Assembly (NCBI GenBank): GCA_041562215.1
Contig: JBFEYJ010000008.1
Span: forward strand, 1-34,430
DNA: 34,430 nt
Source of the DNA: JBFEYJ01 sp041562215
GTDB taxonomy: Bacteria; Pseudomonadota; Gammaproteobacteria; Thiohalomonadales; Thiohalomonadaceae
Direction of reading: 5' to 3'
Shown: in pieces, positions 16,192 through 24,117 of the stretch
Numbering within the stretch: the stretch's first letter is position 1
Layout: each line of letters starts with the position of its first letter
The notes under the pieces: generated by a model
Database searches by the model: none
The model's input: only the letters and a program-made list of their open reading frames with translations
What the model was told of the DNA's origin: nothing
Program-made: the position numbers and the translations under genes

Positions 16192-17943
16192 TTAGTTGGT
16201 AATGAATTTTTTATGGCCGTGATTTATTTCACTGAGTTTGACACTAATATCGAGTGCATTTCGACTATAGAGGAGATTACCCAGTTGGCGCTTGAGCTTC
16301 GCGGTATCGCTTTGGCGTATGATGGATTTGACCTCAAGCAGCGATGCAGGCGGCACACTAAACTCTTTCAATCCGAGTGCCAGTAACAGTGGAGTGAGTG
16401 CCGGGTCTCCCGCCATTTCGCCGCACATGGCCACCGGGGTACCGGCGCGGTGACCGGCTTTGAGCACGGTATCGATGAGCCGTAGGACGCCGATGTTGAG
16501 GGGATCGAAAAGGTGATTAACCGTTTCATCGATCCGGTCGGTAGCCAGAGTGTACTGCATCAGGTCGTTGGTGCCGATGGAAAGAAAGTCCAGTTGGCGG
16601 GCGAATATATCGGCACAGATAGCGGCTGCCGGAACCTCGATCATACCGCCAACCATGACGTCAGGATCGAAACGCTTTTTTTCCCGTCTGAGTTCATCCT
16701 TTACGCGGTTGATCATGCCTAGCACCTGTGGGATCTCCTCCGGTGTAGTAAGCATGGGAATGAGGATGCGCAGTGGGCCATAGGCTGAAGCGCGCAGGAT
16801 GGCGCGCAACTGGGGCAGAAATAGCTCAGGCTCCTGCAGGCAGAGTCGAATCGCACGTAGCCCCAGGGCAGGGTTAGTGCTGGTGCTGCTGCCGGGTACG
16901 ATCTCTTTGTCGGCCCCTAGATCCAGCGTGCGTATCGTTAGCGGTGCACCTTTCAGGCGTTTGACTGTGTGGCGATAGATTTGAAACTGTTCCTCCTCGG
17001 ACGGGGGGAATTCACGGTTCATGAACAGAAACTCGGTGCGATAAAGCCCGACACCTTCAGCACCTACGCGCCGCAGTGCAGTGATGTCTTCAGACAGTTC
17101 GATATTCGCTCGCAGGGTAATGTTGATGTTGTCGAGGGTGAGCGGTGGCTCGCCCTTTAACTGCTGCAGAGCGCGTTGTGCCTGGCGCTCATGACGCTGT
17201 TGGCGTCGGTAGAAGGTAAGGGCCTGTTCATCGAGTCCAGCAAGTAGTGCGCCGTTGTTGGCATCGACCACCAGTGGCTCATCGTTGTCGATATATTGAT
17301 GGACATGTGAGACGCCAACCAGCGCAGGGATGCCGAGGCTGCGGGCGAGGATCGCTGTGTGCGACATCGGCCCGCCGCGTTCGGTGACGATGGCGGCAAT
17401 ATTATGGTTGTGCAGCAGCACCAGATCGCTGGGTGCCAGATCGACGGCGATAATAATGCGAGGCTCGGAGCGATCACTTTCTATCGCCGAGGGCATGTGG
17501 TCCTCATGAAGCAGGAGCTGTTGAATGCGGTGCACCACATGATCGATATCGTCGCGCCGGGTCCTGAGATAGGAGTCTTCCATGGCATCAAATACCTGGA
17601 CCAGAGAATCCTGCTGAAGTTTCAGCGCCCATTCCGCATTGCATCGATGCTCGCGGATGATTTCGATTGGGATGCTGGAGAGCGCGGCATCTTCCAACAT
17701 CAGTAGGTGGGTATCGATAAAGGCAGCAATATCTCGGGGGGTATTACCCGGGATCTGGGACCTTATGGTTTTTAGTTGTTGTTTCGCTCTCTGTAGGGCA
17801 TGGGAGAATCGGCTGATTTCATCCTCTATGTGTTCCTCCGGTAACACATACTCGACGATATCGAGCTGTCCGTGTTGTTGTACACGGGCCTTGCCGATGG
17901 CGATTCCTTTCGAGACAATAATTCCTGAAAGTGACAGTGGCAT
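16192..17943 (-). CDS. ptsI: PTS enzyme I (phosphoenolpyruvate-protein phosphotransferase)
   Basis: Takes phosphate from PEP onto its own histidine and passes it to HPr, in the cytoplasm. The 583 residues match the stand-alone EI length and lack the GAF domain of PtsP. The phosphorylated His195 lies in GGPMSHTAILARSLGIPA. The TIM-barrel PEP-binding half has GLYRTEFLFMNR, the metal-binding SIGTNDLMQYTLA segment and the catalytic Cys507 in MCGEMAGDP. Two positions that are Thr in E. coli EI (before SH, and after NDL) are Met here. ATG 17943 is fixed by AGGAGGT (17951-17957) seven bases upstream. It directly follows HPr; no sugar permease gene is visible nearby. Confidence 0.95.
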   Translation of the reverse strand: MPLSLSGIIVSKGIAIGKARVQQHGQLDIVEYVLPEEHIEDEISRFSHALQRAKQQLKTIRSQIPGNTPRDIAAFIDTHLLMLEDAALSSIPIEIIREHRCNAEWALKLQQDSLVQVFDAMEDSYLRTRRDDIDHVVHRIQQLLLHEDHMPSAIESDRSEPRIIIAVDLAPSDLVLLHNHNIAAIVTERGGPMSHTAILARSLGIPALVGVSHVHQYIDNDEPLVVDANNGALLAGLDEQALTFYRRQQRHERQAQRALQQLKGEPPLTLDNINITLRANIELSEDITALRRVGAEGVGLYRTEFLFMNREFPPSEEEQFQIYRHTVKRLKGAPLTIRTLDLGADKEIVPGSSTSTNPALGLRAIRLCLQEPELFLPQLRAILRASAYGPLRILIPMLTTPEEIPQVLGMINRVKDELRREKKRFDPDVMVGGMIEVPAAAICADIFARQLDFLSIGTNDLMQYTLATDRIDETVNHLFDPLNIGVLRLIDTVLKAGHRAGTPVAMCGEMAGDPALTPLLLALGLKEFSVPPASLLEVKSIIRQSDTAKLKRQLGNLLYSRNALDISVKLSEINHGHKKFITN

Positions 17944-17969
17944 GCTAACCACCTCCTGCCGTCGTGTGG

Positions 17970-18239
17970 CTATTGTTCTTCGCCGAAGCGATCCTCGATT
18001 AAGGCTTCAAGCTGGGCAACCGCTTGGTTCTCATCGTTTCCATTGGCACAAAGCTCAATGGTCGTGCCGCAGCCTGCGGCCAGCATCATCACACCCATGA
18101 TGCTTTTTCCGTTAACGGACTTGCCGTTGCGTTTGAGTATGATCTCGCTATTGAAGCCTGAGGCGAGGCTGACGAATTTAGCCGCGGCGCGGGCGTGCAG
18201 GCCGAGTTTGTTGACGATGGTGATCTCTTTGTTAAGCAT
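17970..18239 (-). CDS. ptsH: Phosphocarrier protein HPr
   Basis: Small phosphocarrier between EI and EIIA proteins. The 89 residues have both regulatory sites in canonical numbering: His15 (KLGLHARAAAKF), phosphorylated by EI, and Ser46 (GKSIMGVMML), the target of HPr kinase. The presence of hprK in the same unit makes Ser46 phosphorylation likely. ATG 18239 lies eight bases inside the end of the EIIA gene, implying coupling. It differs from the E. coli nitrogen HPr (NPr) context in having its own EI next door. Confidence 0.95.
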   Translation of the reverse strand: MLNKEITIVNKLGLHARAAAKFVSLASGFNSEIILKRNGKSVNGKSIMGVMMLAAGCGTTIELCANGNDENQAVAQLEALIEDRFGEEQ

Positions 18240-18651
18240 GTGTGCGACTTCCGTGGGTGAGATCAGGTTCGCGCTGCAGGATACCATCATGGCCGCCGCT
18301 GAACGCTTTGTCGGTCAGTGAAGGTAGTTCGAGATCGTGATAATTCATCACCCGTATCAACATCGGCAGATTGAGGCCTGTGACGATGCGAATGTTTTCC
18401 TGTCGGAGCAGGCTGCAGGCGATGTTACTGGGGGTGGAGCCGTAAATATCGGTGAGCACCAGCACGCCGTCTCCCCGGTCAAGTTCCTCGACCAAACGCT
18501 GCGCCTGAATGATGGCGATATCCGGTTCATCATTGCGCTGGACATCCAGGATCGCAGTGTTCAACGGGTTGTACCCGAGGGTTCCTGTAGCGGCATCAAG
18601 TACCGCTTGACCCAGCGGGGCATGGGCAATGATCAGGAGTGAAACACTCAT
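18232..18651 (-). CDS. PTS EIIA component, mannose family
   Basis: EIIA-Man-type protein that accepts phosphate from HPr. The 139 residues begin with SLLIIAHAPLGQAVL, with the phosphorylatable His10. They continue with the EIIA-Man pattern VLVLTDIYGSTPSNIA and GLNLPMLIRVMNY. No EIIB, IIC or IID is encoded nearby, so its role is more likely regulatory than transport; that is inference. The ATG overlaps the rapZ stop (ATGA at 18648-18651) and the 3' end overlaps ptsH by eight bases. Similar genes next to ptsH-ptsI occur in beta- and gammaproteobacteria. Confidence 0.93.
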   Translation of the reverse strand: MSVSLLIIAHAPLGQAVLDAATGTLGYNPLNTAILDVQRNDEPDIAIIQAQRLVEELDRGDGVLVLTDIYGSTPSNIACSLLRQENIRIVTGLNLPMLIRVMNYHDLELPSLTDKAFSGGHDGILQREPDLTHGSRTHA

Positions 18652-19505
18652 GTGAGTTCTCGGTGTCGGGTGAGGACACGATGTTGTTGATTGCGGAAAT
18701 ATTCTGTCAGACGTTCGACAAAGTAAACAGAACGATGTTGGCCGCCGGTACAGCCGATAGCAATGGTCATGTAGCTGCGCTTGTCTGCGGCAAAATGCGG
18801 CAACCAAGATTCCAGGAAATCCTTGATTTCAGTGAACATACGATTCACCTCGAAGTGGTTTTCCAGGAAATGGGCGACTGGGAAATCCTTGCCGGTTAGG
18901 GACCGCAGTCGTGGCTCCCAGTGGGGGTTGGGAAGGCACCGAACGTCAAAGACAAAGTCCGCTTCTACCGGAATGCCGTGTTTGAAGCCGAAAGACTCGA
19001 ACAGTACCGACATGCTCGCGCTGCTACGCCGGCCGATGCGCGCCTGCACCAGGTCGCGTAGCTGGTGGACATTGGTGCGGCTGCTATCGAGCTGCATATC
19101 GGATTGGGACGCGATGGGCCTGAGCATCAGCCGCTCTTGAAGGATGGCTTCCTCCAGAGGGACCTCACTGTCGGTGAGGGGATGGCGGCGACGGGTTTCA
19201 CTAAAGCGTTTGATCAAAGTGTCATCGTTGGCGTCAATGAAGATCACCTCGCACTCGAGATCGGTTGCTTTAAGCTGTTTCATCAGCGTCGGAAAAGCGG
19301 CGAAGTCGTTGTTAAGATTGCGTGCATCAATACCGACGGCAACGGTATCGTACTCATGGAACTTGGCGCCGGCCATCTCTTCGGCAAAGGCGGGGATTAG
19401 TGCCATCGGGAGGTTATCGATGCAATAACAACCGATATCCTCCAGTGCATTGAGGACAACGCTTTTGCCTGCGCCGGAGGTGCCGCTGATGATTAAGAGT
19501 CTCAT
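18648..19505 (-). CDS. rapZ: RNase adapter protein RapZ
   Basis: RNA-binding adapter. In E. coli it presents the small RNA GlmZ to RNase E and so tunes glucosamine-6-phosphate synthesis for cell-envelope precursors. The 285 residues match the family. The Walker A motif GTSGAGKS is at 8-15, ALEDIGCYCIDNLP follows, and the C-terminal domain carries SYMTIAIGCTGGQHRSVYFV, the conserved signature. It overlaps hprK by four bases upstream and the EIIA gene by four bases downstream. Whether a GlmZ-type RNA exists in this organism cannot be judged from the window. Confidence 0.96.
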   Translation of the reverse strand: MRLLIISGTSGAGKSVVLNALEDIGCYCIDNLPMALIPAFAEEMAGAKFHEYDTVAVGIDARNLNNDFAAFPTLMKQLKATDLECEVIFIDANDDTLIKRFSETRRRHPLTDSEVPLEEAILQERLMLRPIASQSDMQLDSSRTNVHQLRDLVQARIGRRSSASMSVLFESFGFKHGIPVEADFVFDVRCLPNPHWEPRLRSLTGKDFPVAHFLENHFEVNRMFTEIKDFLESWLPHFAADKRSYMTIAIGCTGGQHRSVYFVERLTEYFRNQQHRVLTRHRELT

Positions 19506-20449
19506 TGCGAATCGTTGTGCATAAGGTGTTGCTGGCGGGCGATGAAATCTTCAGCTGCATCGTAGCCGCCATTATACAGGAGTTGGTTGCGGGCTGCGGC
19601 CTCTACCAATACCGCCAGGTTGCGACCTGGTGCGACAGGTAGCTCGATCTCTGGAACCTCTACCTCGAGCAGTCGCTGTTTTCTTCGGGAGCCCATCAGC
19701 CTATCGATCTGCTGCATGCTTTGTTGGCTGACTGTGGCAAGATGTACCACCAGGTGTAACTCCATGCTCTGTTTTACCGCACTGTCTCCGAACAGGGCAC
19801 GGATGTTCAACACGCCGAGACCGCGAACCTCGAGAAAATTCTGCAAGGCTTCCGGGCACTGACCAAGCAGGGTCTCGGGTCCGCTACGGCTGAAGACCGG
19901 GGCATCATCGGCAATCAGGCGATGGCCACGGCTAACCAGCTCCAGTGCCAGCTCGCTTTTTCCGATCGCGCTCTCCCCGGTTAAAAGCACACCGATCCCC
20001 ATAACATCCATAAATACGCCATGGACGACCAGCGTGTCGGCAAGCAGCCGGCGAAGATAATAGGTAATATCGGCAATCAGACGATGGCTGGTGTGTGGAG
20101 AGTTGACTATGGGAATGGCGTGACGCTCGGCTTCATGCAGCATCCCATCTGGCGGGGTCAGTGAATCGGCAAGGATCACCAGCACCGTGTCGCCACGAAA
20201 CAGCTGTTTGAGGCTGTCCTGGTAGGTGTTTTTTTTCAGGCCTGTTAAGTAGCTGAGCTCATGACTACCAAGCACCTGGATACGGTGTGGGTGGATGAAG
20301 TTCAAGTGCCCGACAAGGGATAGACTCTGAGTCTCGTCTTTGTCCGGGGCGATGGCCAACCCTACACCATGCGCCTGTGTCAGCCAACGTAATCCCAGGC
20401 GCCGGTGGTAGGCGTCAAACAGGGATGGCGGTGTAATTGTTTGCTCCAT
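19502..20449 (-). CDS. hprK: HPr kinase/phosphorylase
   Basis: Bifunctional enzyme that phosphorylates and dephosphorylates Ser46 of HPr. The 315 residues have an N-terminal substrate-like domain (about 1-130) and a C-terminal kinase domain with Walker A GESAIGKS at 158-165. The catalytic His143 is in VVHGVFMDVMG, and the HprK signature LEVRGLGVLNIRALFG is present. Enterobacteria lack this gene; many betaproteobacteria and some gammaproteobacteria carry it next to ptsN and rapZ, as here. It starts three bases after the ptsN stop and overlaps rapZ by four. Its target site is intact in the HPr of the same operon. Confidence 0.96.
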   Translation of the reverse strand: MEQTITPPSLFDAYHRRLGLRWLTQAHGVGLAIAPDKDETQSLSLVGHLNFIHPHRIQVLGSHELSYLTGLKKNTYQDSLKQLFRGDTVLVILADSLTPPDGMLHEAERHAIPIVNSPHTSHRLIADITYYLRRLLADTLVVHGVFMDVMGIGVLLTGESAIGKSELALELVSRGHRLIADDAPVFSRSGPETLLGQCPEALQNFLEVRGLGVLNIRALFGDSAVKQSMELHLVVHLATVSQQSMQQIDRLMGSRRKQRLLEVEVPEIELPVAPGRNLAVLVEAAARNQLLYNGGYDAAEDFIARQQHLMHNDSQ

Positions 20450-20452
20450 GTA

Positions 20453-20914
20453 CTAATGGCGTTGTTGCCACTCGCGGATGGTAGTGAGCAGGCCGCATGA
20501 ATCATTTGCCGCACGTAACTGGTTGATCAGTTCGGGGTCACTGAACATCTCTGCCAGTTGCGACAAAAGCTGCAGGTGTTCATCGGTTGATTGTTCCGGT
20601 ACCAGTAGCGCGAACAATAGGTCCACCGGTTGGTTATCAATGGAGTCGTAGTCAATACCATGGTCCAGCTTGAGCAATGCCACCAGAGTCCTGTCAGTAT
20701 TTTTAACCCGGCCATGGGGAATCGCTACCCCATGGCCAAGTCCGGTGCTGCCGAGGCGTTCACGCGATAGCAGGCTGTCGAATATCTGGGTCTGTGTCAA
20801 TTCGCTCTGGTTACCTGCAAGCAGGGCGCTGAGTTGTTCCAATACACGCTTTTTGCTCGCTGCATCGGTATTGCAGCTGATGCGCTCGAGTTCAAGTAGT
20901 TCGCTGACCTGCAT
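20453..20914 (-). CDS. ptsN: PTS IIA-like nitrogen regulatory protein EIIA-Ntr
   Basis: Regulatory phosphoprotein of the nitrogen PTS; in other proteobacteria it controls K+ transport and sigma-54-linked functions. The 153 residues are full length. The phosphorylatable His67 is in the motif LGSTGLGHGVAIPHGR, followed by the EIIA fold segment DLLFALLVPEQSTDEHLQLLSQLA. It follows hpf by 31 bases and precedes hprK, a rpoN-hpf-ptsN order conserved across proteobacteria. No separate NPr or GAF-containing EI is visible, so the HPr and EI encoded downstream are the obvious phosphate donors. Confidence 0.96.
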   Translation of the reverse strand: MQVSELLELERISCNTDAASKKRVLEQLSALLAGNQSELTQTQIFDSLLSRERLGSTGLGHGVAIPHGRVKNTDRTLVALLKLDHGIDYDSIDNQPVDLLFALLVPEQSTDEHLQLLSQLAEMFSDPELINQLRAANDSCGLLTTIREWQQRH

Positions 20915-20945
20915 TGCCGGTTATCGTGTGCTCGGTGGATAGGAG

Positions 20946-21272
20946 TTATTCAAAGGGTTGATCTTTAAGTGCGCCGTTACTGCGATGGTGATCGGTCACT
21001 TTTTCTTTGTGTTTGCAGATCTGGCGATCAAGTTTGTCGACAAGTGCATCGATGGCTGCATACATGTCTTCAGCTTCACAGTCGGCAAAGATCTTGTTGC
21101 CGGTAATGTGAATGGTGGCTTCGGCCTTCTGCCGCTGTTTTTCAACGCTCAGGATGACGTGAACATTGGTGACATGATCGAAGTGACGTTCGAGACGCTC
21201 CAGCTTGCTGGTGACATAGTCACGCATTGAGTCGGTGATATCGACATGGTGACCGGTCAGATTCAGTTGCAT
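20946..21272 (-). CDS. hpf: Ribosome hibernation promoting factor, short form
   Basis: Binds the 30S decoding region and promotes inactive ribosome dimers in stationary phase. The 108 residues (MQLNLTGHHVDITDSMRDYV start) have one beta-alpha-beta-beta-beta-alpha domain with ILSVEKQRQKAEATIHI and the DMYAAIDALVDKLDRQI helix. The long-form dimerisation domain is absent, so it is the short form usual downstream of rpoN. A strong AAGGAGA site (21278-21284) lies five bases before the ATG, one of the best ribosome sites in this unit, which may support higher expression than its neighbours. Confidence 0.96.
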   Translation of the reverse strand: MQLNLTGHHVDITDSMRDYVTSKLERLERHFDHVTNVHVILSVEKQRQKAEATIHITGNKIFADCEAEDMYAAIDALVDKLDRQICKHKEKVTDHHRSNGALKDQPFE

Positions 21273-21303
21273 GGTTCTCTCCTTACAGGTTTATGGGTCC
21301 GGC

Positions 21304-22806
21304 TCAGGCCAGACGTTTTCTCTCATTGGATGGCGCAATCGCCATCGCTTCACGGTATTTGGCGACCGTACGCCGGGCAACGTTGATGCCCTCTGCAGAC
21401 AGGATGTCGGCGATTTTGCTGTCGCTTAGCGGTTTGGTCACGGGTTCCTCGGCGATCAGTTTCCTGATCATCGCGCGGATCGCCGTAGACGAGCACTCAC
21501 CGCCTGAAGCGGTGCCGACATGGCTGGAAAAGAAGTATTTAAGCTCGAAAATGCCGCGTGGGGTATGCATATACTTGCGGGTGGTAGTACGAGAGATGGT
21601 CGATTCGTGCATCCCGAGTTCCTCGGCGATGTCATGTAGCACCATCGGTTTCATCGCCACTTCACCCTCATCGAGGAAATCACGCTGGTGATCGACGATG
21701 CTGGTGGCGACCCGAAGGAGGGTTTCGTTTCGGCTCTGAAGACTTTTGATGAACCAGCGCGCTTCCTGAAGGTGGTTTTTCAGTGTGGAGGAATCGCTGC
21801 CGTTCATCTGTTTGATGAGACCGGCATAATGGTGGTTGATTCGCAAACGTGGTGAGGCATCGGGATTCAATTCCACTCTCCAGCTGCCCTTGACTTTGTT
21901 GACCATGACATCAGGCACGATATATTCGGGCCTGCTGTTGCTGACCTGGCCTCCGGGGCGTGGGTTAAGACTCTGGATCAGCTGCGTAATACGGGTGAGC
22001 TCTTCTTCAGAGAGCTTCAGTACTCTTTTAAGCTGATTGTAGTCCCGTCCCGCCAACAGTTCAAAGTGATTCTGGAGTAGTGTCTGCGCTTCTCCAAGCC
22101 AAGGGGTATCGGCGGGGAATGCCCTGAGCTGTAGCAGGAGGCTCTCGCGCAGATCCCTGGCGGCCACGCCGGCCGGTTCGAAATTCTGTACGGTATGCAG
22201 TACGGCCTCGATCTCATCGAGTTCAATTTCAGTGGATTGCTGTTGCAGGCCGGGAAGCAGTTCTTCCAGACTGGTGGTGAGGAACCCGTCATCATCGATA
22301 GCATCGATGATGGTTTCGGCGATGAGATTGTCGGTTTCACTCAGCGGCATCATCTGCATTTGCCATAACAGGTGAGCACGAAGGCTCTCGCTGGTGGTAT
22401 CGCCGTAATCGAAATCCCTCTCTTCGCCGGAGACGCCGGCCGTGCCTGTCGGGGCGCTTTCATAGATGTCGTCCCAGACGCTGTCTACCGGTAATTCATC
22501 GGGGATGGAGTCATTTTCAGTGGGACCGGTTTCTTCGGGATAGTCACTTCCGATCACTGTATCGGCGTCGCCGGCTTCTTCCTCGCGTTTTTCCGCAAAG
22601 GTGGCTTCAATGTTCTCATCAGCGCCGGATGTTTCTCCGCTATCCTCACCCAGTTCGACTTCTTCGAGCATCAGGTTGGAATCGAGTGCCTGCTGGATTT
22701 CCTGTTGCAACTCCAGAGTTGACAGTTGCAGCATGCGGATCGCCTGCTGCAGCTGCGGAGTCATGGTCAGTTGTTGGCCGAGGCGGAGTTGTAGTGACTG
22801 CTTCAT
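21304..22806 (-). CDS. rpoN: RNA polymerase sigma-54 factor
   Basis: Alternative sigma factor for -24/-12 promoters, dependent on AAA+ activators. The 500 residues show region I, rich in Gln and Leu (MKQSLQLRLGQQLTMTPQLQQAIRML), an acidic region II (about 60-130), the core-binding region III and the DNA-binding C-terminus. The RpoN box ARRTVAKYRE is at 477-486, preceded by the helix-turn-helix containing LGMHESTISRTTTRKYM. The gene follows lptB by 88 bases, as in E. coli, and is followed by hpf. The spacer from lptB contains an inverted repeat and a sigma-54-like element listed separately. Confidence 0.97.
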   Translation of the reverse strand: MKQSLQLRLGQQLTMTPQLQQAIRMLQLSTLELQQEIQQALDSNLMLEEVELGEDSGETSGADENIEATFAEKREEEAGDADTVIGSDYPEETGPTENDSIPDELPVDSVWDDIYESAPTGTAGVSGEERDFDYGDTTSESLRAHLLWQMQMMPLSETDNLIAETIIDAIDDDGFLTTSLEELLPGLQQQSTEIELDEIEAVLHTVQNFEPAGVAARDLRESLLLQLRAFPADTPWLGEAQTLLQNHFELLAGRDYNQLKRVLKLSEEELTRITQLIQSLNPRPGGQVSNSRPEYIVPDVMVNKVKGSWRVELNPDASPRLRINHHYAGLIKQMNGSDSSTLKNHLQEARWFIKSLQSRNETLLRVATSIVDHQRDFLDEGEVAMKPMVLHDIAEELGMHESTISRTTTRKYMHTPRGIFELKYFFSSHVGTASGGECSSTAIRAMIRKLIAEEPVTKPLSDSKIADILSAEGINVARRTVAKYREAMAIAPSNERKRLA

Positions 22807-22868
22807 AACCTGTTTAATGACGCCGCAAATAGACGGGTTAGATCATTCTAACGTATCTGATTTAATAA

Positions 22869-22895
22869 TGGCACAGATTTTGTATATCTGAGTGC
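22869..22895 (+). promoter_or_regulatory. Inverted repeat with a -24/-12-like element between lptB and rpoN
   Basis: On the + strand TGGCAC (22869-22874), five bases, then TTGTA (22880-22884) has the spacing of a sigma-54 promoter, but the invariant GC of the -12 element reads GT. The same stretch forms an imperfect hairpin: GCAC-AGAT (22871-22878) with ATCT-ga-GTGC (22886-22895), lying on the lptB stop codon on the opposite strand. No T-run follows. It could be a decayed or weak promoter, a protein-binding palindrome or chance. Confidence 0.25.
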
Positions 22896-23623
22896 TACAG
22901 GCGGAAATGATGGCCAAGGTAGACTTCGCGTACCCGCTGGTCGTTGAGCAGGGATTCGGGGTCACCTTCGGCAATCACCTTTCCTTCACCAATAATGTAG
23001 GCCCGCTCACAGATGCCTAAGGTTTCGCGGACGTTGTGGTCGGTGATGAGAACACCGATACCTCGCTCTTTGAGGTGCTGAATGATTCCCTGAATATCCA
23101 CGACCGAGATGGGATCTACGCCGGCGAAAGGTTCGTCCAGCAGAATAAATCGTGGCTCGGTGGCCAAGGCTCGGGCGATCTCTACCCGGCGACGTTCACC
23201 GCCGGAGAGGCTCATGCCCAGACTATCGCGAATATGGGTAATATGGAACTCTTCGAGCAGTGACTCCAGGAGATGGTAGCGTTGATCGCGATCGAGGTCC
23301 TTACGCACCTCTAGGATCGACATGATGTTCTGCCCCACGGTCAGTTTGCGAAAGACAGAGGCCTCCTGTGGTAGGTAGCCGACGCCGGCGCGCGCGCGCA
23401 GATGCATCGGCTCACGGGTCAACTCCTTGCCTCCCAGCAGGATACGGCCTTTATCACAGGGAATAAGGCCGACGATCATGTAAAAACAGGTGGTTTTGCC
23501 GGCGCCATTAGGGCCTAGAAGGCCAACGACCTCACCACTATGGACATGCATGGAAACATCCTTCACCACGCTCCGTGCTTTGTAGCTTTTGGCCAGGTTG
23601 GCGGCTTCAAGGGTGAGGTTCAT
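22895..23623 (-). CDS. lptB: LPS export ABC transporter ATPase LptB
   Basis: ATPase that powers extraction of LPS from the inner membrane together with LptFG and LptC. The 242 residues (E. coli 241) show Walker A GPNGAGKTT at 37-45, the Q-loop in VGYLPQEASVFRKLTV, signature LSGGERRRVEIARAL from 139, Walker B FILLDEPFAGVDP with catalytic Glu164, and the switch His in ITDHNVRETL. The ATG overlaps the lptA stop by four bases. lptF and lptG are not in the window. Confidence 0.97.
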   Translation of the reverse strand: MNLTLEAANLAKSYKARSVVKDVSMHVHSGEVVGLLGPNGAGKTTCFYMIVGLIPCDKGRILLGGKELTREPMHLRARAGVGYLPQEASVFRKLTVGQNIMSILEVRKDLDRDQRYHLLESLLEEFHITHIRDSLGMSLSGGERRRVEIARALATEPRFILLDEPFAGVDPISVVDIQGIIQHLKERGIGVLITDHNVRETLGICERAYIIGEGKVIAEGDPESLLNDQRVREVYLGHHFRL

Positions 23624-24117
23624 TGCTTATCCTTTGTGTTCGGCTGGATAATGACACGAACTCTGCCGTCATCCTTGCCGTTCTTCTGGCCGAAGGCTCG
23701 GACTACCCGTTTCTCCAGGTCGTAGATGATATGGTCGCCGCTGAACTTGTCTTTGCCACGCCAGAGGCTTGCTCCTTCCTTCATCTCGAGCAGGCCATCA
23801 CCGATGCGGTATTCGATATAGGCGGCATCGGCCTTAAGCAGCTCGCCTGTCTGCGGGTCGGGACGCTCTATGTGGGCAGGCTTGCCACGAGCGATGGCAA
23901 CCTGCAGCGTTGAGCCACTGCTTTGCAGTTGCAGTGTATCGGCACGCAGAAGCATCTTCCCCTGACGCATCTCAACGTTTCCCTGATAGGTGCTGAGGCC
24001 ACTCTCCCGGCTCAACTCCAGGCGGTCGGCCGCCACACTGATTGGTAGGCGCGGAGTCTCCTGGGCTGGCAATATCGCGGGAAGAAGCAGCAGCAAGCTA
24101 GCGCACAGTCGTGTCAT
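23620..24117 (-). CDS. lptA: Lipopolysaccharide transport periplasmic protein LptA
   Basis: Forms the periplasmic bridge along which LPS moves between LptC and LptD. The 165 residues start with a signal peptide (RLCASLLLLLPAILPA, cleavage near residue 18) and continue into a beta-jellyroll OstA-type domain. Visible motifs are ISVAADRLELS, STYQGNVEMRQGKMLLRADTL and FSGDHIIYDLEKRVVRAFG. The gene overlaps lptC by 20 bases and lptB by four, so translation of the three is likely coupled. Confidence 0.94.
   Translation of the reverse strand: MTRLCASLLLLLPAILPAQETPRLPISVAADRLELSRESGLSTYQGNVEMRQGKMLLRADTLQLQSSGSTLQVAIARGKPAHIERPDPQTGELLKADAAYIEYRIGDGLLEMKEGASLWRGKDKFSGDHIIYDLEKRVVRAFGQKNGKDDGRVRVIIQPNTKDKQ

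Noticed and set aside
22807..22868. TAGAAT on the - strand as a possible rpoN -10 element
   Set aside because: No acceptable -35 hexamer is found at 16-18 bases, so a dedicated rpoN promoter cannot be supported.
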